Shown in pieces: positions 9,068 through 18,481 of a DNA stretch of 64,000 bases. Each line of letters opens with the position of its first letter. The stretch's first letter is position 1. The notes under the pieces were generated by a model that did no database searches, was not told where the DNA came from, and was given only the letters and a program-made list of their open reading frames with translations. This stretch comes from Microbacterium sp. C5A9 (GTDB taxonomy: Bacteria > Actinomycetota > Actinomycetes > Actinomycetales > Microbacteriaceae): contig NZ_JABXGD010000004.1 of NCBI RefSeq assembly GCF_022627955.1, forward strand, positions 124,001 to 188,000, given 5' to 3'. The translations under genes were made by a program, and so were the position numbers.

Positions 9068-9081
9068 CCCGTGATCACGGG
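9068..9081. promoter_or_regulatory. 14-bp perfect palindrome in the glyS leader
   Basis: CCCGTGATCACGGG lies between a possible -10 box for glyS (TAAGAT on the minus strand, 9094-9089) and the glyS start. It could be a repressor site or a leader hairpin. I see no T-box features such as a specifier stem. Confidence 0.35.
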
Positions 9082-9149
9082 CACATCAATCTTATCCGCG
9101 CCGGATGGAGCGCAACTCTCCGACCTCGGGTCTCTCGAGCCCTCGAGGC

Positions 9150-9839
9150 TCAGGCCGAGAAGAGGTAGCCCTTCTCGACGTCGAAGCCCGCGAGGGTCAG
9201 CCCGCTGCCGAGCAGCCCCTCCATCTGCGCTCGCAGGCGCAGGCGCCACTCGTGCGCGGCATCGGGGTCGGACACCCTCATCGCCTCGATGTCGGTCGGG
9301 ATCTCGAGCGTCTCGACGACGGACTCGGGATCCGGCTGCTTCGCGATGTCGGCGAGCGCCCATTCCACGTCGAGCCGATCGCTCTCGTCACCCGCGTCGC
9401 CGCCGCCGAAGATCCCGTAGCGGTTGACGGAGTATCCGGTCGCGCGAGCGCCGAGCACCGTGAGGAAGAAGTGCGCGTTGCGGGCGACGAGCGGGTCGAA
9501 GGTCCAGCTGATGCGTCCGACATCGCGTGAGAACGCCCACTGTCGCTGGTGCTCCTTGAGCTCCCGCCCCCACCCGCGGCCGCGGTACTCGGGCAGCAAG
9601 GCGGTGATGTGCGAGTGCATGGCCCGCCGCGCCGGAGCGCCGAAGAAGGCGATCGAGGCGCCGACCATGCGCTCCTCCCCCTCCTCGGCATCGAAGAGAC
9701 CGACGACGTAGTTGCCCGACTGCTGCAGCGCACGCAGGGTTCCGGCGTCGATGACGCGCTCGGGGCCGCGGATCGAGTCCAGCAGGCTCTGCGCGTCGAT
9801 GATGAGTTCAACGGTGTCGAGATCACGGATGGTTCGCAC
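9150..9839 (-). CDS. GNAT-superfamily protein, COG3375-like
   Basis: The 229-aa product resembles the COG3375 branch of predicted GNAT acetyltransferases. The acetyl-CoA loop region reads [19 protein letters not shown] (about residues 82-100), followed by [15 protein letters not shown], a conserved segment in this branch. The acceptor is unknown. The GTG at 9839 is used because a longer frame would overlap the divergent transporter at 9931. CAGACT sits 6 nt upstream of this GTG. Confidence 0.75.
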   Translation of the reverse strand: MRTIRDLDTVELIIDAQSLLDSIRGPERVIDAGTLRALQQSGNYVVGLFDAEEGEERMVGASIAFFGAPARRAMHSHITALLPEYRGRGWGRELKEHQRQWAFSRDVGRISWTFDPLVARNAHFFLTVLGARATGYSVNRYGIFGGGDAGDESDRLDVEWALADIAKQPDPESVVETLEIPTDIEAMRVSDPDAAHEWRLRLRAQMEGLLGSGLTLAGFDVEKGYLFSA

Positions 9840-9930
9840 GACCCCAGTCTGCCCCTCCCGCGCGGGATTTCGGAATCGTGCGACGCGATCGGGCTGGGAT
9901 CCGCGCCCTGACCGGGCGTACCGTGGGGGG

Positions 9931-11394
9931 ATGGCATCAAGCGACACCACAGCCGAGAAGTCGGACACCCGGTTCTTCGGGCAGCCCTGGGCCCTCGTCC
10001 ACGTCTTCGGTGTGGAGATGTGGGAGCGGTTCAGCTTCTACGGCATGCAGGGCATCCTGCTGATCTACCTGTACTTCTCGGTCACCGAGGGCGGGCTCGG
10101 CCTCTCCCAGGCCGTCGCCGGAGGAATCGTCGGCGCGTACGGCGGATCTGTCTATCTCTCGACCATCCTCGGCGCCTGGGTCGCCGACCGCATCCTGGGG
10201 TCGGAGCGGGTCCTGTTCCTCAGCGCGATCGTCATCGTCGCCGGTCACGTGGCCCTCGCACTGCTGCCCGGGTTCCTCGGCGTCGGAGTCGGTCTCGTCC
10301 TGGTGGCGCTCGGCTCGGGCGGCCTCAAGGCGAACGCCACAGCCGTCGTCGGCACCCTCTACAGCCCCGAGGACACGCGACGCGATGCCGGATTCTCGCT
10401 CTTCTACCTCGGCATCAACCTCGGCGCCTTCCTGGGTCCGATCCTCACCGGCATCCTGCAGTCGACCCTCGGCTTCCACTTCGGGTTCGGGCTCGCCGCG
10501 ATCGGGATGACCCTCGGCCTGGTGCAGTACGCGTTCGGTCGTCGCGGGCTGCCCGACGAGGCCAGGGCGGTGCCGAACCCTCTGCCCGCGTCGCGGTACC
10601 CCCTCGTGGTCGGCGTCGCGGTCGCGGCGGTCGTGCTGATCACCGTGCTCGTGCTCGTCGGCGTCATCACGGCCGACAACCTCTCGACGATCGTCATCAT
10701 CGCGACGGTCGTCGCCTCGATCGCCTACTTCGCGGTCATCCTCACCAGCCGCCGCATCGACCGCACCGAGCGCTCCCGAGTCTGGGGCTTCCTGCCGCTG
10801 TTCATCACGAGCGTCGCGTTCTGGTCGCTGTATCAGCAGCAGTTCACCGTGCTGACCGTGTACTCGGACGAACGGCTGAACCGCAACCTGTTCGGCTTCG
10901 AGATGCCGATCTCCTGGGTGCAGTCGATCAACCCCGTGTTCATCATCATCCTGTCGGGGGTCTTCGCCGCGATCTGGACGCGCCTCGGAAAGCGCCAGCC
11001 GTCGACGCCGGTGAAGTTCGCGCTCGGAGCCATGATCATGGGCGCCGCCTTCCTGCTGTTCCTGCCCTTCGCCAACGGCGCTGCCAACTCGACGCCGCTC
11101 CTCGCGATCGTCGGCATCCTGCTGGTCTTCACGATCGCCGAGCTGCTGATCTCCCCGGTCGGCCTGTCGGTCACGACGAAGCTCGCGCCGCGGGTCTTCC
11201 ACACCCAGATGGTCGCGCTGTTCTTCCTGTCCGTGGCACTCGGCACGGCGATCTCGGGGTGGCTCGTGCAGTTCTACGACCCGAAGAACGAGGTCCCGTA
11301 CTTCTCGATCCTCGGCGGCATCGCGATCGTGGTCGGCGTCGGGCTGCTGCTGTCGGCGAAGCCCGTGCTGCGGCTCATGAAGGGCGTGAGCTGA
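9931..11394 (+). CDS. POT/PTR-family proton-coupled oligopeptide transporter
   Basis: Major facilitator of the POT family, importing di- and tripeptides with protons. The 487-aa protein has the family motif EMWERFSFYGMQGIL near residue 30 (the ExxERFxYYG proton site is present) and FSLFYLGINLGAFLGP around residue 155, with about 14 transmembrane helices. TACCGT lies 6 nt before the ATG, indicating a leaderless start. It may work with peptidases such as the M13 enzyme at 14452-16416, but no operon link exists. Confidence 0.9.
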   Translation: MASSDTTAEKSDTRFFGQPWALVHVFGVEMWERFSFYGMQGILLIYLYFSVTEGGLGLSQAVAGGIVGAYGGSVYLSTILGAWVADRILGSERVLFLSAIVIVAGHVALALLPGFLGVGVGLVLVALGSGGLKANATAVVGTLYSPEDTRRDAGFSLFYLGINLGAFLGPILTGILQSTLGFHFGFGLAAIGMTLGLVQYAFGRRGLPDEARAVPNPLPASRYPLVVGVAVAAVVLITVLVLVGVITADNLSTIVIIATVVASIAYFAVILTSRRIDRTERSRVWGFLPLFITSVAFWSLYQQQFTVLTVYSDERLNRNLFGFEMPISWVQSINPVFIIILSGVFAAIWTRLGKRQPSTPVKFALGAMIMGAAFLLFLPFANGAANSTPLLAIVGILLVFTIAELLISPVGLSVTTKLAPRVFHTQMVALFFLSVALGTAISGWLVQFYDPKNEVPYFSILGGIAIVVGVGLLLSAKPVLRLMKGVS

Positions 11395-11453
11395 CACCCG
11401 GCCCGCAGAGGGCGACGCGGCCGGGGCCTCCGGATCGCCGATAGCCTGAAGCG

Positions 11454-12896
11454 ATGGGAGAGAACGACGATCGCGCACGCAGAAGGCTCTCCCGAAAGGT
11501 CCCCCGCTGGGCGACCGTCGCCGTGCTCGCCTTCGCCGGGCTCTGCTCGTCGTTCATGTTCACGCTCGTGGTGCCGTTGCAGGCGGAGCTGCCGCGGCTG
11601 CTGAACGCCTCGCGCGAGGACACCACATGGGTCGTCACGATCACCCTGCTGGTCGCCGCGGTCGCGACCCCGATCTCGGGCCGCCTCGGGGACATGTACG
11701 GCAAGCGCCGCGTCGTGATCGTGCTGCTGTCGCTGCTCATCGTGGGATCCGTCATCGCCGCACTGTCGGGCTCGATCGTGGGGGTCATCATCGGGCGCGC
11801 GCTGCAGGGCGCTGTCACAGGAGTCGTTCCCCTCGGCATCGCGATCATGCGGGACGTGCTGCCGCCCGAGCGGCTCGGCACGGCCGTGGCGCTGATGAGC
11901 GCCACGATGGGTGTGGGCGGCGCGATCGGGATGCCGGTCGCCGCCCTGCTCGCCGAGAACGCCGACTGGCACTGGCTGTTCTGGCTCGCGGCCGGTCTCG
12001 GCGTCGCCGGACTGCTGCTCGTGCTCGCCGCCGTTCCGGAAGACGTCCTGCGCTTCCCGGGCCGCCTCGACGTGCTCGGCGCGATCGGCCTCGCGATCGG
12101 GCTCACCGGCATCCTGTTGTTCGTGTCGCGCGGAGCCGAGTGGGGCTGGACGGCACCCCTGACCCTCACCTGCATCATCGGCGGAGTGGGCGTGCTGCTG
12201 ATCTGGGGCTGGTATCAGCTGCGCACGAAGGACCCGCTGCTCGACCTCCGTGTCGCGGCCCGCCCCGCCGTGCTCTTCACGAACATCGCGGCGATCGGCA
12301 TGGGCTTCGCGCTGTTCGCCTCGAATGTGACGTTCCCGCAGCTGCTCGAGGGACCCGTGTCCGCCGGCGCCGGCTTCGGACTCGACATGGTCACGGCCTC
12401 GCTCATCATCATGCCCGCGGGCCTCGTGATGATGGTCATCTCACCGCTGTCCGGCTTCCTCGAGCGCACGGTCGGGCCCCGCCCGCTCTTCACGGTCGGG
12501 GCGGGGGCGATCGTGCTCGCCTACGTCTTCGTGCTGCTGTGGTCGACCGAGGTCTGGCACATCCTCGTCGGCAACCTGCTGATCGGCGTCGGCATCGGCT
12601 TCACGTTCGCCGCCATGCCGATGATCATCATGCGCTCGGTGCCGGCGAACGAGACCGGCGCCTCGAACGGACTCAACGCCCTCTTCCGCTCGGTCGGGAC
12701 CTCGAGCGCGTCCGCCGTGATGGGCGGCGTGCTCGCGGCGATGAGCATCGATGTCGGCGGGGTCTCGGTCCCCACCCGCGCGGCGTTCGACCTCTGCTTC
12801 TGGCTCGCGATCGCGGCCGGCATCGTCGCCCTCGTGCTGTCGCTGTTCATCCCGCGCCAGCGGTCTGCCGAGCAGCATCCGTCTCTCCCCGGGTGA
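11454..12896 (+). CDS. MFS drug exporter, DHA2 (14-TM) type
   Basis: The 480-aa protein has a basic N-terminus and about 14 membrane helices. MFS motif A is visible as GRLGDMYGKRRVV near residue 80, and motif C as GVGGAIGMPVAALL near residue 155, which marks antiporters. These features place it with DHA2-type multidrug exporters such as EmrB. The substrate is not predictable. TAGCCT lies 6 nt before the ATG. It is 59 bp behind the peptide transporter but has its own promoter box. Confidence 0.85.
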   Translation: MGENDDRARRRLSRKVPRWATVAVLAFAGLCSSFMFTLVVPLQAELPRLLNASREDTTWVVTITLLVAAVATPISGRLGDMYGKRRVVIVLLSLLIVGSVIAALSGSIVGVIIGRALQGAVTGVVPLGIAIMRDVLPPERLGTAVALMSATMGVGGAIGMPVAALLAENADWHWLFWLAAGLGVAGLLLVLAAVPEDVLRFPGRLDVLGAIGLAIGLTGILLFVSRGAEWGWTAPLTLTCIIGGVGVLLIWGWYQLRTKDPLLDLRVAARPAVLFTNIAAIGMGFALFASNVTFPQLLEGPVSAGAGFGLDMVTASLIIMPAGLVMMVISPLSGFLERTVGPRPLFTVGAGAIVLAYVFVLLWSTEVWHILVGNLLIGVGIGFTFAAMPMIIMRSVPANETGASNGLNALFRSVGTSSASAVMGGVLAAMSIDVGGVSVPTRAAFDLCFWLAIAAGIVALVLSLFIPRQRSAEQHPSLPG

Positions 12897-12915
12897 ACCG
12901 GGTCGGCACGTCGTC

Positions 12916-13311
12916 TCAGATCACGCGCGGATCGGGATCCGTCGGCCGCGGCTGACGGAGCCGCTCGGGAATCGGCCACGCGACGACGTACTTCGGCGTG
13001 GGCGGGCGGGTGACGTCGCCGAAGTCGTCGACCTTCACCACGATGCGGCCGTCTGACCCGTCGCGATCCGGAGTGACCTCGAGGATGCGGACGCGCAGCG
13101 GGCGCTCGGCCTCGCCGTCGAGCATCCACGGGTCCGCGAGCCACGCGATCCCGTGCTGGTCGAGGGCGTCCTCGGCGTCGAGCCATTCCGTGGCGCCGGC
13201 CACGATGCGCCCGAGCACGTCGACGGCGACCCAGCCGTCGCCGTCGGGATGGATCCATCCGAGCAGCTCGCCGTCGTCACGGCGGTGCGGGGTCCAGTCG
13301 TCGCGGGGCAT
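12916..13311 (-). CDS. Conserved actinobacterial protein of unknown function
   Basis: The 131-aa soluble protein starts MPRDDWTPHRRDDGELLGWIHPDGDGW, is rich in Asp and Trp, and alternates short strands and turns. It contains no cysteine and no membrane segment. No named domain is recognised. TACCAT sits exactly 6 nt upstream of the ATG, supporting the start and a leaderless transcript. It converges with the MFS gene 19 bp away. Confidence 0.65.
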   Translation of the reverse strand: MPRDDWTPHRRDDGELLGWIHPDGDGWVAVDVLGRIVAGATEWLDAEDALDQHGIAWLADPWMLDGEAERPLRVRILEVTPDRDGSDGRIVVKVDDFGDVTRPPTPKYVVAWPIPERLRQPRPTDPDPRVI

Positions 13312-13348
13312 TCCCCGATGGTACCCACCGCGGCGGGACCGGGGTCGC

Positions 13349-14272
13349 TCAGTGCGTGTACTCCATGAGCTCGACGCCCAGGATGCGGAACGCGTCGTGG
13401 GCGCGCAGCCGATGCGTGATCGACAGGTCGTCGAAGCAGACGATCAGCGAGTACGCGACGCCTGCCCTGGGGCCGCCGAGCACGCCCGCTTCGGCGCGCA
13501 CCCCCCGGTCACGCCCGGTCTTGTTGATGAACAGCAGCCCGTGCGCGTCATGATCGTGCGAGAAGGGGTCGAGCCCCGTGGCCGCCGCGACGAGACTGAG
13601 GTCCTGGTTCAGGCTCAGCCATTCCGAGACCTGCGCGCTGACCGGCGCGTCGACGACCTGCGAGTTCACGAGGGCGGAGAACAGACCGGCCAGCTCCCGC
13701 GCAGACCCCACCGCCACCTGCGGCGCATCGTCGGGCCCGCGCTGATCGCGGAACCGGTCGAGCAGGGCGGTGCGACGCAGGCCCAGAGCCTCGATCCTGT
13801 CGCGGACACGGTCGTGGCCGACCCGCTGCAGCAGGGCGTTGACCGCGATCGGATCTCCCGACGTCGCGGCGAGCACCGCGAGATCTTCGAGCGGCAGAGC
13901 AGGGGCGTGCAGGTGCCGCCACACCCCCGCGGAGGAGACCGGAGCGACGGCGCTGCGCTCGACGATCTCGAGCGGGTCGAGGGACCCCGCCGCGAAGCCG
14001 GCCGCCACTTCGATCAGCAGGGGCACGACGCCGAGTCCGGCGACGGGCATGGTGACGTGGTCGTCACCGGAGAGCACGTGCACATGGTTGTCGAGGTCGA
14101 CCACGTGCACCGACACCTGGGCGCCGGACTCGACGAGCTGTTCCAGTGCACGCGTCGTCGAGGTGAACGACCGACGGCCGGCGGCGGCACGACGCGGCAG
14201 CCGGCGGCTCGTCTGCTGAGAGCGGCGCAGCGAGGCCAGAGGTGGCCCATCGACAGGCTCGGAAACGCCCAC
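13349..14272 (-). CDS. Class A beta-lactamase-fold protein lacking the catalytic SxxK
   Basis: The 307-aa product has the order of segments of serine beta-lactamases/DD-peptidases, ending with the intact third motif K251-T-G. The position of the nucleophile motif S-x-x-K reads G79-L-G-V82 within PVAGLGVVPLLIE, and the SDN motif position reads G139-D-P within ATSGDPIAVN. Both catalytic residues are therefore missing. There is no signal peptide; the first 35 residues are basic. It is probably a non-catalytic relative that binds a ligand or protein. A GTG start with GAAGGA upstream is used. It stands alone, about 180 bp from the M13 peptidase gene. Confidence 0.75.
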   Translation of the reverse strand: MGVSEPVDGPPLASLRRSQQTSRRLPRRAAAGRRSFTSTTRALEQLVESGAQVSVHVVDLDNHVHVLSGDDHVTMPVAGLGVVPLLIEVAAGFAAGSLDPLEIVERSAVAPVSSAGVWRHLHAPALPLEDLAVLAATSGDPIAVNALLQRVGHDRVRDRIEALGLRRTALLDRFRDQRGPDDAPQVAVGSARELAGLFSALVNSQVVDAPVSAQVSEWLSLNQDLSLVAAATGLDPFSHDHDAHGLLFINKTGRDRGVRAEAGVLGGPRAGVAYSLIVCFDDLSITHRLRAHDAFRILGVELMEYTH

Positions 14273-14451
14273 GCGTGATCCTTCGGAGGGGGATTGGATT
14301 GGCGGGATGCTGCGGGGTCCATCCGCCGCAGCACGGATATCGTAACCCCCTCAGGTGAGGATGCCCTATGCGCTCCGGTATACGGTCATCTGATCGTCAT
14401 ACAGAAGGCACCAGGGCACCCCTCCGCGCCTGATCGGTCACGACGGCGGGA

Positions 14452-16416
14452 TCACCAGATGGTGACGCGCGACTCCTGCGGCAGCCAGAGCGCGTCGGAC
14501 TCGGTGACGCCGAACGCGTCATAGAACGCATCGATGTTGCGCACGATCTGATTGCAGCGGAACTCGTTCGGCGAGTGCGGGTCGATGGTCAGCAGTCGCA
14601 GAGTCTCGGCGTCACGGCTCTTCTGCTGCCACACCTGCGCCCACGACAGCAGCAGCCGCTGCACGCCGGTGTAGCCGTCGATGACGGGGGCTTCGCCGCC
14701 GTTGAGCGAGAGCTCGTACGCCTTGAGCGCGATCCCGAGCCCACCGAGGTCGCCGATGTTCTCGCCGATCGTCAGCGCACCGTTGACGTGATGCTCGGGG
14801 TCGAGTCCCTCGGGGACGAGCTCGTCGTACTGCGCGATGAGAGCCTTCGTGCGCTCCTCGAACGCCGAGCGATCGGCATCCGTCCACCAGTCCTCGAGCT
14901 TGCCGTCGCCGTCGTAGCGGCTGCCCTGGTCGTCGAAGCCGTGGCCGATCTCGTGGCCGATGACCGCGCCGATGCCGCCGTAGTTGGCCGCGGCGTCGCG
15001 GGAGACGTCGAAGAAGGGGTACTGCAGGATCGCCGCGGGGAAGACGATCTCGTTCATCGACGGGTTGTAGTAGGCGTTGACCATCTGTGGCGGCATGTGC
15101 CACTCGTCACGGTCGATGGGCGTGCCGACCTTGGCGACGTTGCGGTCATGCTCGAAGATCGCCGCGCGACGCACGTTGCCGAACAGGTCTGCACGGTCGA
15201 TGACGAGGCTCGAGTAGTCGCGCCACACCGTGGGGTGACCGATCTTGGGCGTGAACGAGTCGAGCTTCGCCAGCGCGCGCTCGCGGGTCTCGGCCGTCAT
15301 CCACTCGAGGTCGGTGATGCTGCGGCGGTACGCCTCGATGAGGTTGGCGACGAGCTCGTCCATCGCGGCCTTCGCCGTCGGCGGATAGTGACGCTCGACG
15401 TAGACCTTGCCGATCGCCTCGCTGAGCGCGCTCTCGGTGACCGAGACGCCGCGCTTCCAGCGCTCGCGGATGGTCGGCACGCCGGTGAGTTCGGTGCCGT
15501 AGAACGAGAAGTTCTCCTGCACGAAGTCGTCGGTGAGGTAGGGCGCTGCCGCATGCACGACCTGCGCGCGCAGCCACGCCTTCCAGTCGTCGAGGCGCTC
15601 GGCGGTGAGCAGCGAGCCGAGCCCTTCGAGGAAGCTCGGCTGGGAGACGACGACCTCGGCGAACGCCTCGGGGTGGGCGGGAGCGACGGCGTCGCGCCAC
15701 GGCTCGAGGTCGACCCCGGCGAGATCCTGGATCTCGGCCCACGTCTTGAGGTTGTAGGTGGCGACCGCGTCGCGGCTGCGCACGTTGTCCCAGTGATGAC
15801 CGGCGAGCTCGGTCTCGAGAGCGATCGCGCGGTCGGCGGTCGCCGCCGCATCCGGGATCTCCGCCAGAGTCAGCAGCCGCTCCAGGTGCGCGCGGTACGC
15901 CGCACGCGTCTCGGCGAACGTGTCGAGACGGAAGTAGCTCTCATCGGGCAGCGAGAGACCTGACTGCACGACGACGGGCAGGTAGCGCTCGGGGTCGCCG
16001 GGGTCGCCGTCGACGTAGAAGCCGATCAGGTGCGCGCGACCGTCGCGGTCGTAGGCACCGACCGTGCGCAGGAACGCGGGGATGCCGTCGATCGCGTCGA
16101 TCTCGGCGAGCGTCTCGGCCAGCGGCGTGACACCGGCGGCCGCGATGCGCTCGGTGTCCATGAAGCTCGCGAACAGGTCGCCGATCTTGCGGGCGAGGGT
16201 GCCCTCGTCGGCGCCCTGCGATTCCTCGATGATCGCGCGGACGTCTTTCTCGGCCTGCTCAGCGAGCAGGTGGAACGAGCCCCACCGCGCCTTGTCGCCC
16301 GGGATCTCAGTGCGCGCGAGCCAGGCGCCGTTGACGTGGCGGTACAGATCGTCCTGCGGGCGGATGTCGGAGCTGAACTCGGTGGTCTCGAGGCCGGAGG
16401 GAAGCACGTCTGTCAT
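14452..16416 (-). CDS. pepO: M13-family zinc metallopeptidase (PepO/neprilysin type)
   Basis: The 654-aa peptidase has the gluzincin motif H488-E-I-G-H492 within VIGHEIGHGFDDQG, the downstream GENIGDLGGL glutamate ligand, the substrate-binding NAYYNPSMNEIVFPA segment, and the C-terminal VTIW ending typical of the family. It has no signal peptide, so it is predicted to be cytoplasmic, degrading oligopeptides. The start ATG at 16416 gives the standard actinobacterial N-terminus ending in PQDDLYRHVNGAWL. No operon partner is evident. Confidence 0.92.
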   Translation of the reverse strand: MTDVLPSGLETTEFSSDIRPQDDLYRHVNGAWLARTEIPGDKARWGSFHLLAEQAEKDVRAIIEESQGADEGTLARKIGDLFASFMDTERIAAAGVTPLAETLAEIDAIDGIPAFLRTVGAYDRDGRAHLIGFYVDGDPGDPERYLPVVVQSGLSLPDESYFRLDTFAETRAAYRAHLERLLTLAEIPDAAATADRAIALETELAGHHWDNVRSRDAVATYNLKTWAEIQDLAGVDLEPWRDAVAPAHPEAFAEVVVSQPSFLEGLGSLLTAERLDDWKAWLRAQVVHAAAPYLTDDFVQENFSFYGTELTGVPTIRERWKRGVSVTESALSEAIGKVYVERHYPPTAKAAMDELVANLIEAYRRSITDLEWMTAETRERALAKLDSFTPKIGHPTVWRDYSSLVIDRADLFGNVRRAAIFEHDRNVAKVGTPIDRDEWHMPPQMVNAYYNPSMNEIVFPAAILQYPFFDVSRDAAANYGGIGAVIGHEIGHGFDDQGSRYDGDGKLEDWWTDADRSAFEERTKALIAQYDELVPEGLDPEHHVNGALTIGENIGDLGGLGIALKAYELSLNGGEAPVIDGYTGVQRLLLSWAQVWQQKSRDAETLRLLTIDPHSPNEFRCNQIVRNIDAFYDAFGVTESDALWLPQESRVTIW

Positions 16417-16465
16417 GCGCCCAGCCTATGCGGCGCTCCGACATTCGGGCGGAATCACGCCACGA

Positions 16466-17023
16466 TCATGCGGAGCGACGGATGCCGAGACGCCGGCGCC
16501 GCCGTGGAGGCTGCGGCGGCGCGTCCGCGGCGCGTTCGTCGAGCCGGGCCGCACGACGCTCGGCCCACGCGGCGACCTCGGCATCGATGTCCCGCGGCGC
16601 CGTGACCACGGGAGGCCCTCCCTGCAGCTGCCGCCGCGCCTCGATCACGCGTCGGTTGAAGTCCTCGAGCACCTCGCGCACGTCGGCCTCGCGTCCGAGC
16701 AGGTCGAGGTGCGCGTTGAGCTCACGGTCCTCGGTGCGCAGCAGGATCGCGGGCGGGCCCAGGCCCGTGAGGTTCTCCTGCTGGATCTTGCGGCGGATCC
16801 ACCAGTCCGGATCGTGGTGCGTGCCGAGGCCCTCCAGCGGCTTGCCCGCGCCCGGCAGATCGTCGAAGTCTCCCCGACGGATCGCGATCTGGATCGCGGT
16901 CTCGATGAACGCGGCCTGGTCGACGGCCGCCGCGAACCCGGGAGGACCGACGGCGGTCTCCTCCTCGGCCTCACCCTGCTGCTGAGCGCGGTATCTCGCC
17001 GCGGCCTCTCTCGGATCCGTCAT
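16466..17023 (-). CDS. DUF1992 (DnaJC28-like conserved domain) protein
   Basis: The 185-aa protein contains the DUF1992 signature: a helix with IQIAIRRGDFDDLPGAGKPLEGLG (about residues 42-64), then DPDWWIRRKI and ENLTGLGPPAILLR. The C-terminus is Arg/Pro-rich (PPRRRRRLGIRRSA). The domain is shared with eukaryotic DNAJC28, and its function is not established. The ATG at 17023 is preceded by GGAGGT, a strong ribosome site, which fixes the start well inside a much longer open frame. Confidence 0.85.
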   Translation of the reverse strand: MTDPREAAARYRAQQQGEAEEETAVGPPGFAAAVDQAAFIETAIQIAIRRGDFDDLPGAGKPLEGLGTHHDPDWWIRRKIQQENLTGLGPPAILLRTEDRELNAHLDLLGREADVREVLEDFNRRVIEARRQLQGGPPVVTAPRDIDAEVAAWAERRAARLDERAADAPPQPPRRRRRLGIRRSA

Positions 17024-17131
17024 GACGCACCTCCGTGGCATCCGGTCACTCCAGGGTACGGCCGCTTCGCGCCGGGAGGCGCGTGCGGCCGCACCGGCAT
17101 CGGCAGGCGTGTCAGCCAATAGGCTCGGAGG

Positions 17132-18451
17132 ATGACCGAGCGCACTCTCAACCGCGAGATCCTGCGCCTCGCCGTCCCCGCCCTCGGCGCTCTGATCGCC
17201 GAGCCCGCGTTCCTCATCGTCGACGCCGCCCTCGTCGGCCATCTCGGCACGACCCCGCTCGCCGGACTCGGCATCGCGGGCGCCGTGCTGCAGACGATCG
17301 TCGGCCTCATGGTCTTCCTCGCGTACTCGACCACGCCGGCGGTCGCCCGGCTGTTCGGTGCCGGACGACCGGGCGAAGCCGTCTCGGTCGGCATCAACGG
17401 CATGTGGCTCGCCCTCGCGATCGGAGCGGTGCTCGCCGCCGCCGGCGCGGCGTCGTCGCCCTGGCTGGTGTCGCTGTTCGGCGCGAGCGATGCGGTCGCT
17501 GCCGATGCGAACGCGTACCTGGTGGTCTCGATGTGGGGCCTGCCTGCGATGCTGATCGTCTTCGCGGCCACCGGACTGCTGCGCGGGATGCAGGACACGG
17601 TGACCCCGCTGTGGATCGCCGGCCTCGGCTTCGGCGCCAACGCCCTGCTCAACGTCCTCTTCATCTACGGCCTGGGCTGGGGCATCGCCGGCTCCGCGGC
17701 GGGCACCGTCGTGGCGCAGTGGGGCATGGTCGGCGCCTACGTCCTCGTGATCCGCAGGCTCGCCGCCACGCACGACGCCTCGCTGCGGGCGCGTCGCGAG
17801 GGGCGCGGCAACACCGCGCGATCCGGCGGGTGGCTGTTCCTGCGCACGGTGAGCCTGCGGGCGGCGCTGCTGGTGACGGTCGCCGTCGCCACGGGCCTGG
17901 GCACGCAGGAGCTCGCGGGCTGGCAGATCGTGTTCACGATCTTCTCGGCCGCCGCCTTCGCACTCGATGCCCTGGCCATCGCCGCGCAGGCGCTGATCGG
18001 CAAGGAGCTCGGCGCAGGTGACGAACGGCAGGTGCACAGGGTGCTCAGACGCACGGTCGCCTGGGGAGCCTGGTTCGGGGTGATCGTCGGCGCGCTCATC
18101 GCCGCCCTCTCAGGTGTGCTCGGCATCGTGTTCACGGGTGACCCGACGGTCGCGGCCCTCGTGCAGCCGGCTCTCCTGATCCTCGCCGTCGCGCAGCCGA
18201 TCGCCGGCGTCGTGTTCGTGCTCGACGGCGTGCTCATGGGCGCGAACGATGCGCGCTACCTCGCGATCGCCGGCGGGCTCAACCTGGTCCCCTTCCTGCC
18301 CGCGCTGTGGATCATCGCGGCGACCGGGGTCGACGGTGCCGCCGGTCTCATCTGGCTCGCGGTCGCGTTCTTCGGCATCTACCTTCTCGCGAGGCTCGCG
18401 ACGCTCGGGTGGCGGGTGCGCTCCGGCCGCTGGGTCACCGCAGGCGCCTGA
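17132..18451 (+). CDS. MATE-family efflux transporter (DinF-like)
   Basis: The 439-aa protein has 12 membrane helices in two related halves. The family's first-helix segment PALGALIAEPAFLIVDAALVG and the repeat in the second half place it in the DinF branch of MATE exporters, which couple efflux of toxic cations or oxidised metabolites to proton or sodium influx. TAGGCT lies 6 nt before the ATG. The same stretch also contains CGGAGG directly next to the start, too close for efficient ribosome binding. Confidence 0.88.
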   Translation: MTERTLNREILRLAVPALGALIAEPAFLIVDAALVGHLGTTPLAGLGIAGAVLQTIVGLMVFLAYSTTPAVARLFGAGRPGEAVSVGINGMWLALAIGAVLAAAGAASSPWLVSLFGASDAVAADANAYLVVSMWGLPAMLIVFAATGLLRGMQDTVTPLWIAGLGFGANALLNVLFIYGLGWGIAGSAAGTVVAQWGMVGAYVLVIRRLAATHDASLRARREGRGNTARSGGWLFLRTVSLRAALLVTVAVATGLGTQELAGWQIVFTIFSAAAFALDALAIAAQALIGKELGAGDERQVHRVLRRTVAWGAWFGVIVGALIAALSGVLGIVFTGDPTVAALVQPALLILAVAQPIAGVVFVLDGVLMGANDARYLAIAGGLNLVPFLPALWIIAATGVDGAAGLIWLAVAFFGIYLLARLATLGWRVRSGRWVTAGA

Positions 18452-18481
18452 CACCCGGCCGGCAGACGCACGCGGCGCCCG

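Noticed and set aside
9037..9149. T-box riboswitch upstream of glyS
   Set aside because: The leader is about 110 bp, with a single 14-bp palindrome, no specifier loop or T-box antiterminator sequence.
13349..14272. Active class A beta-lactamase (antibiotic resistance gene)
   Set aside because: The serine and lysine of the S-x-x-K motif are replaced and no signal peptide is present, so a resistance claim is not supported.
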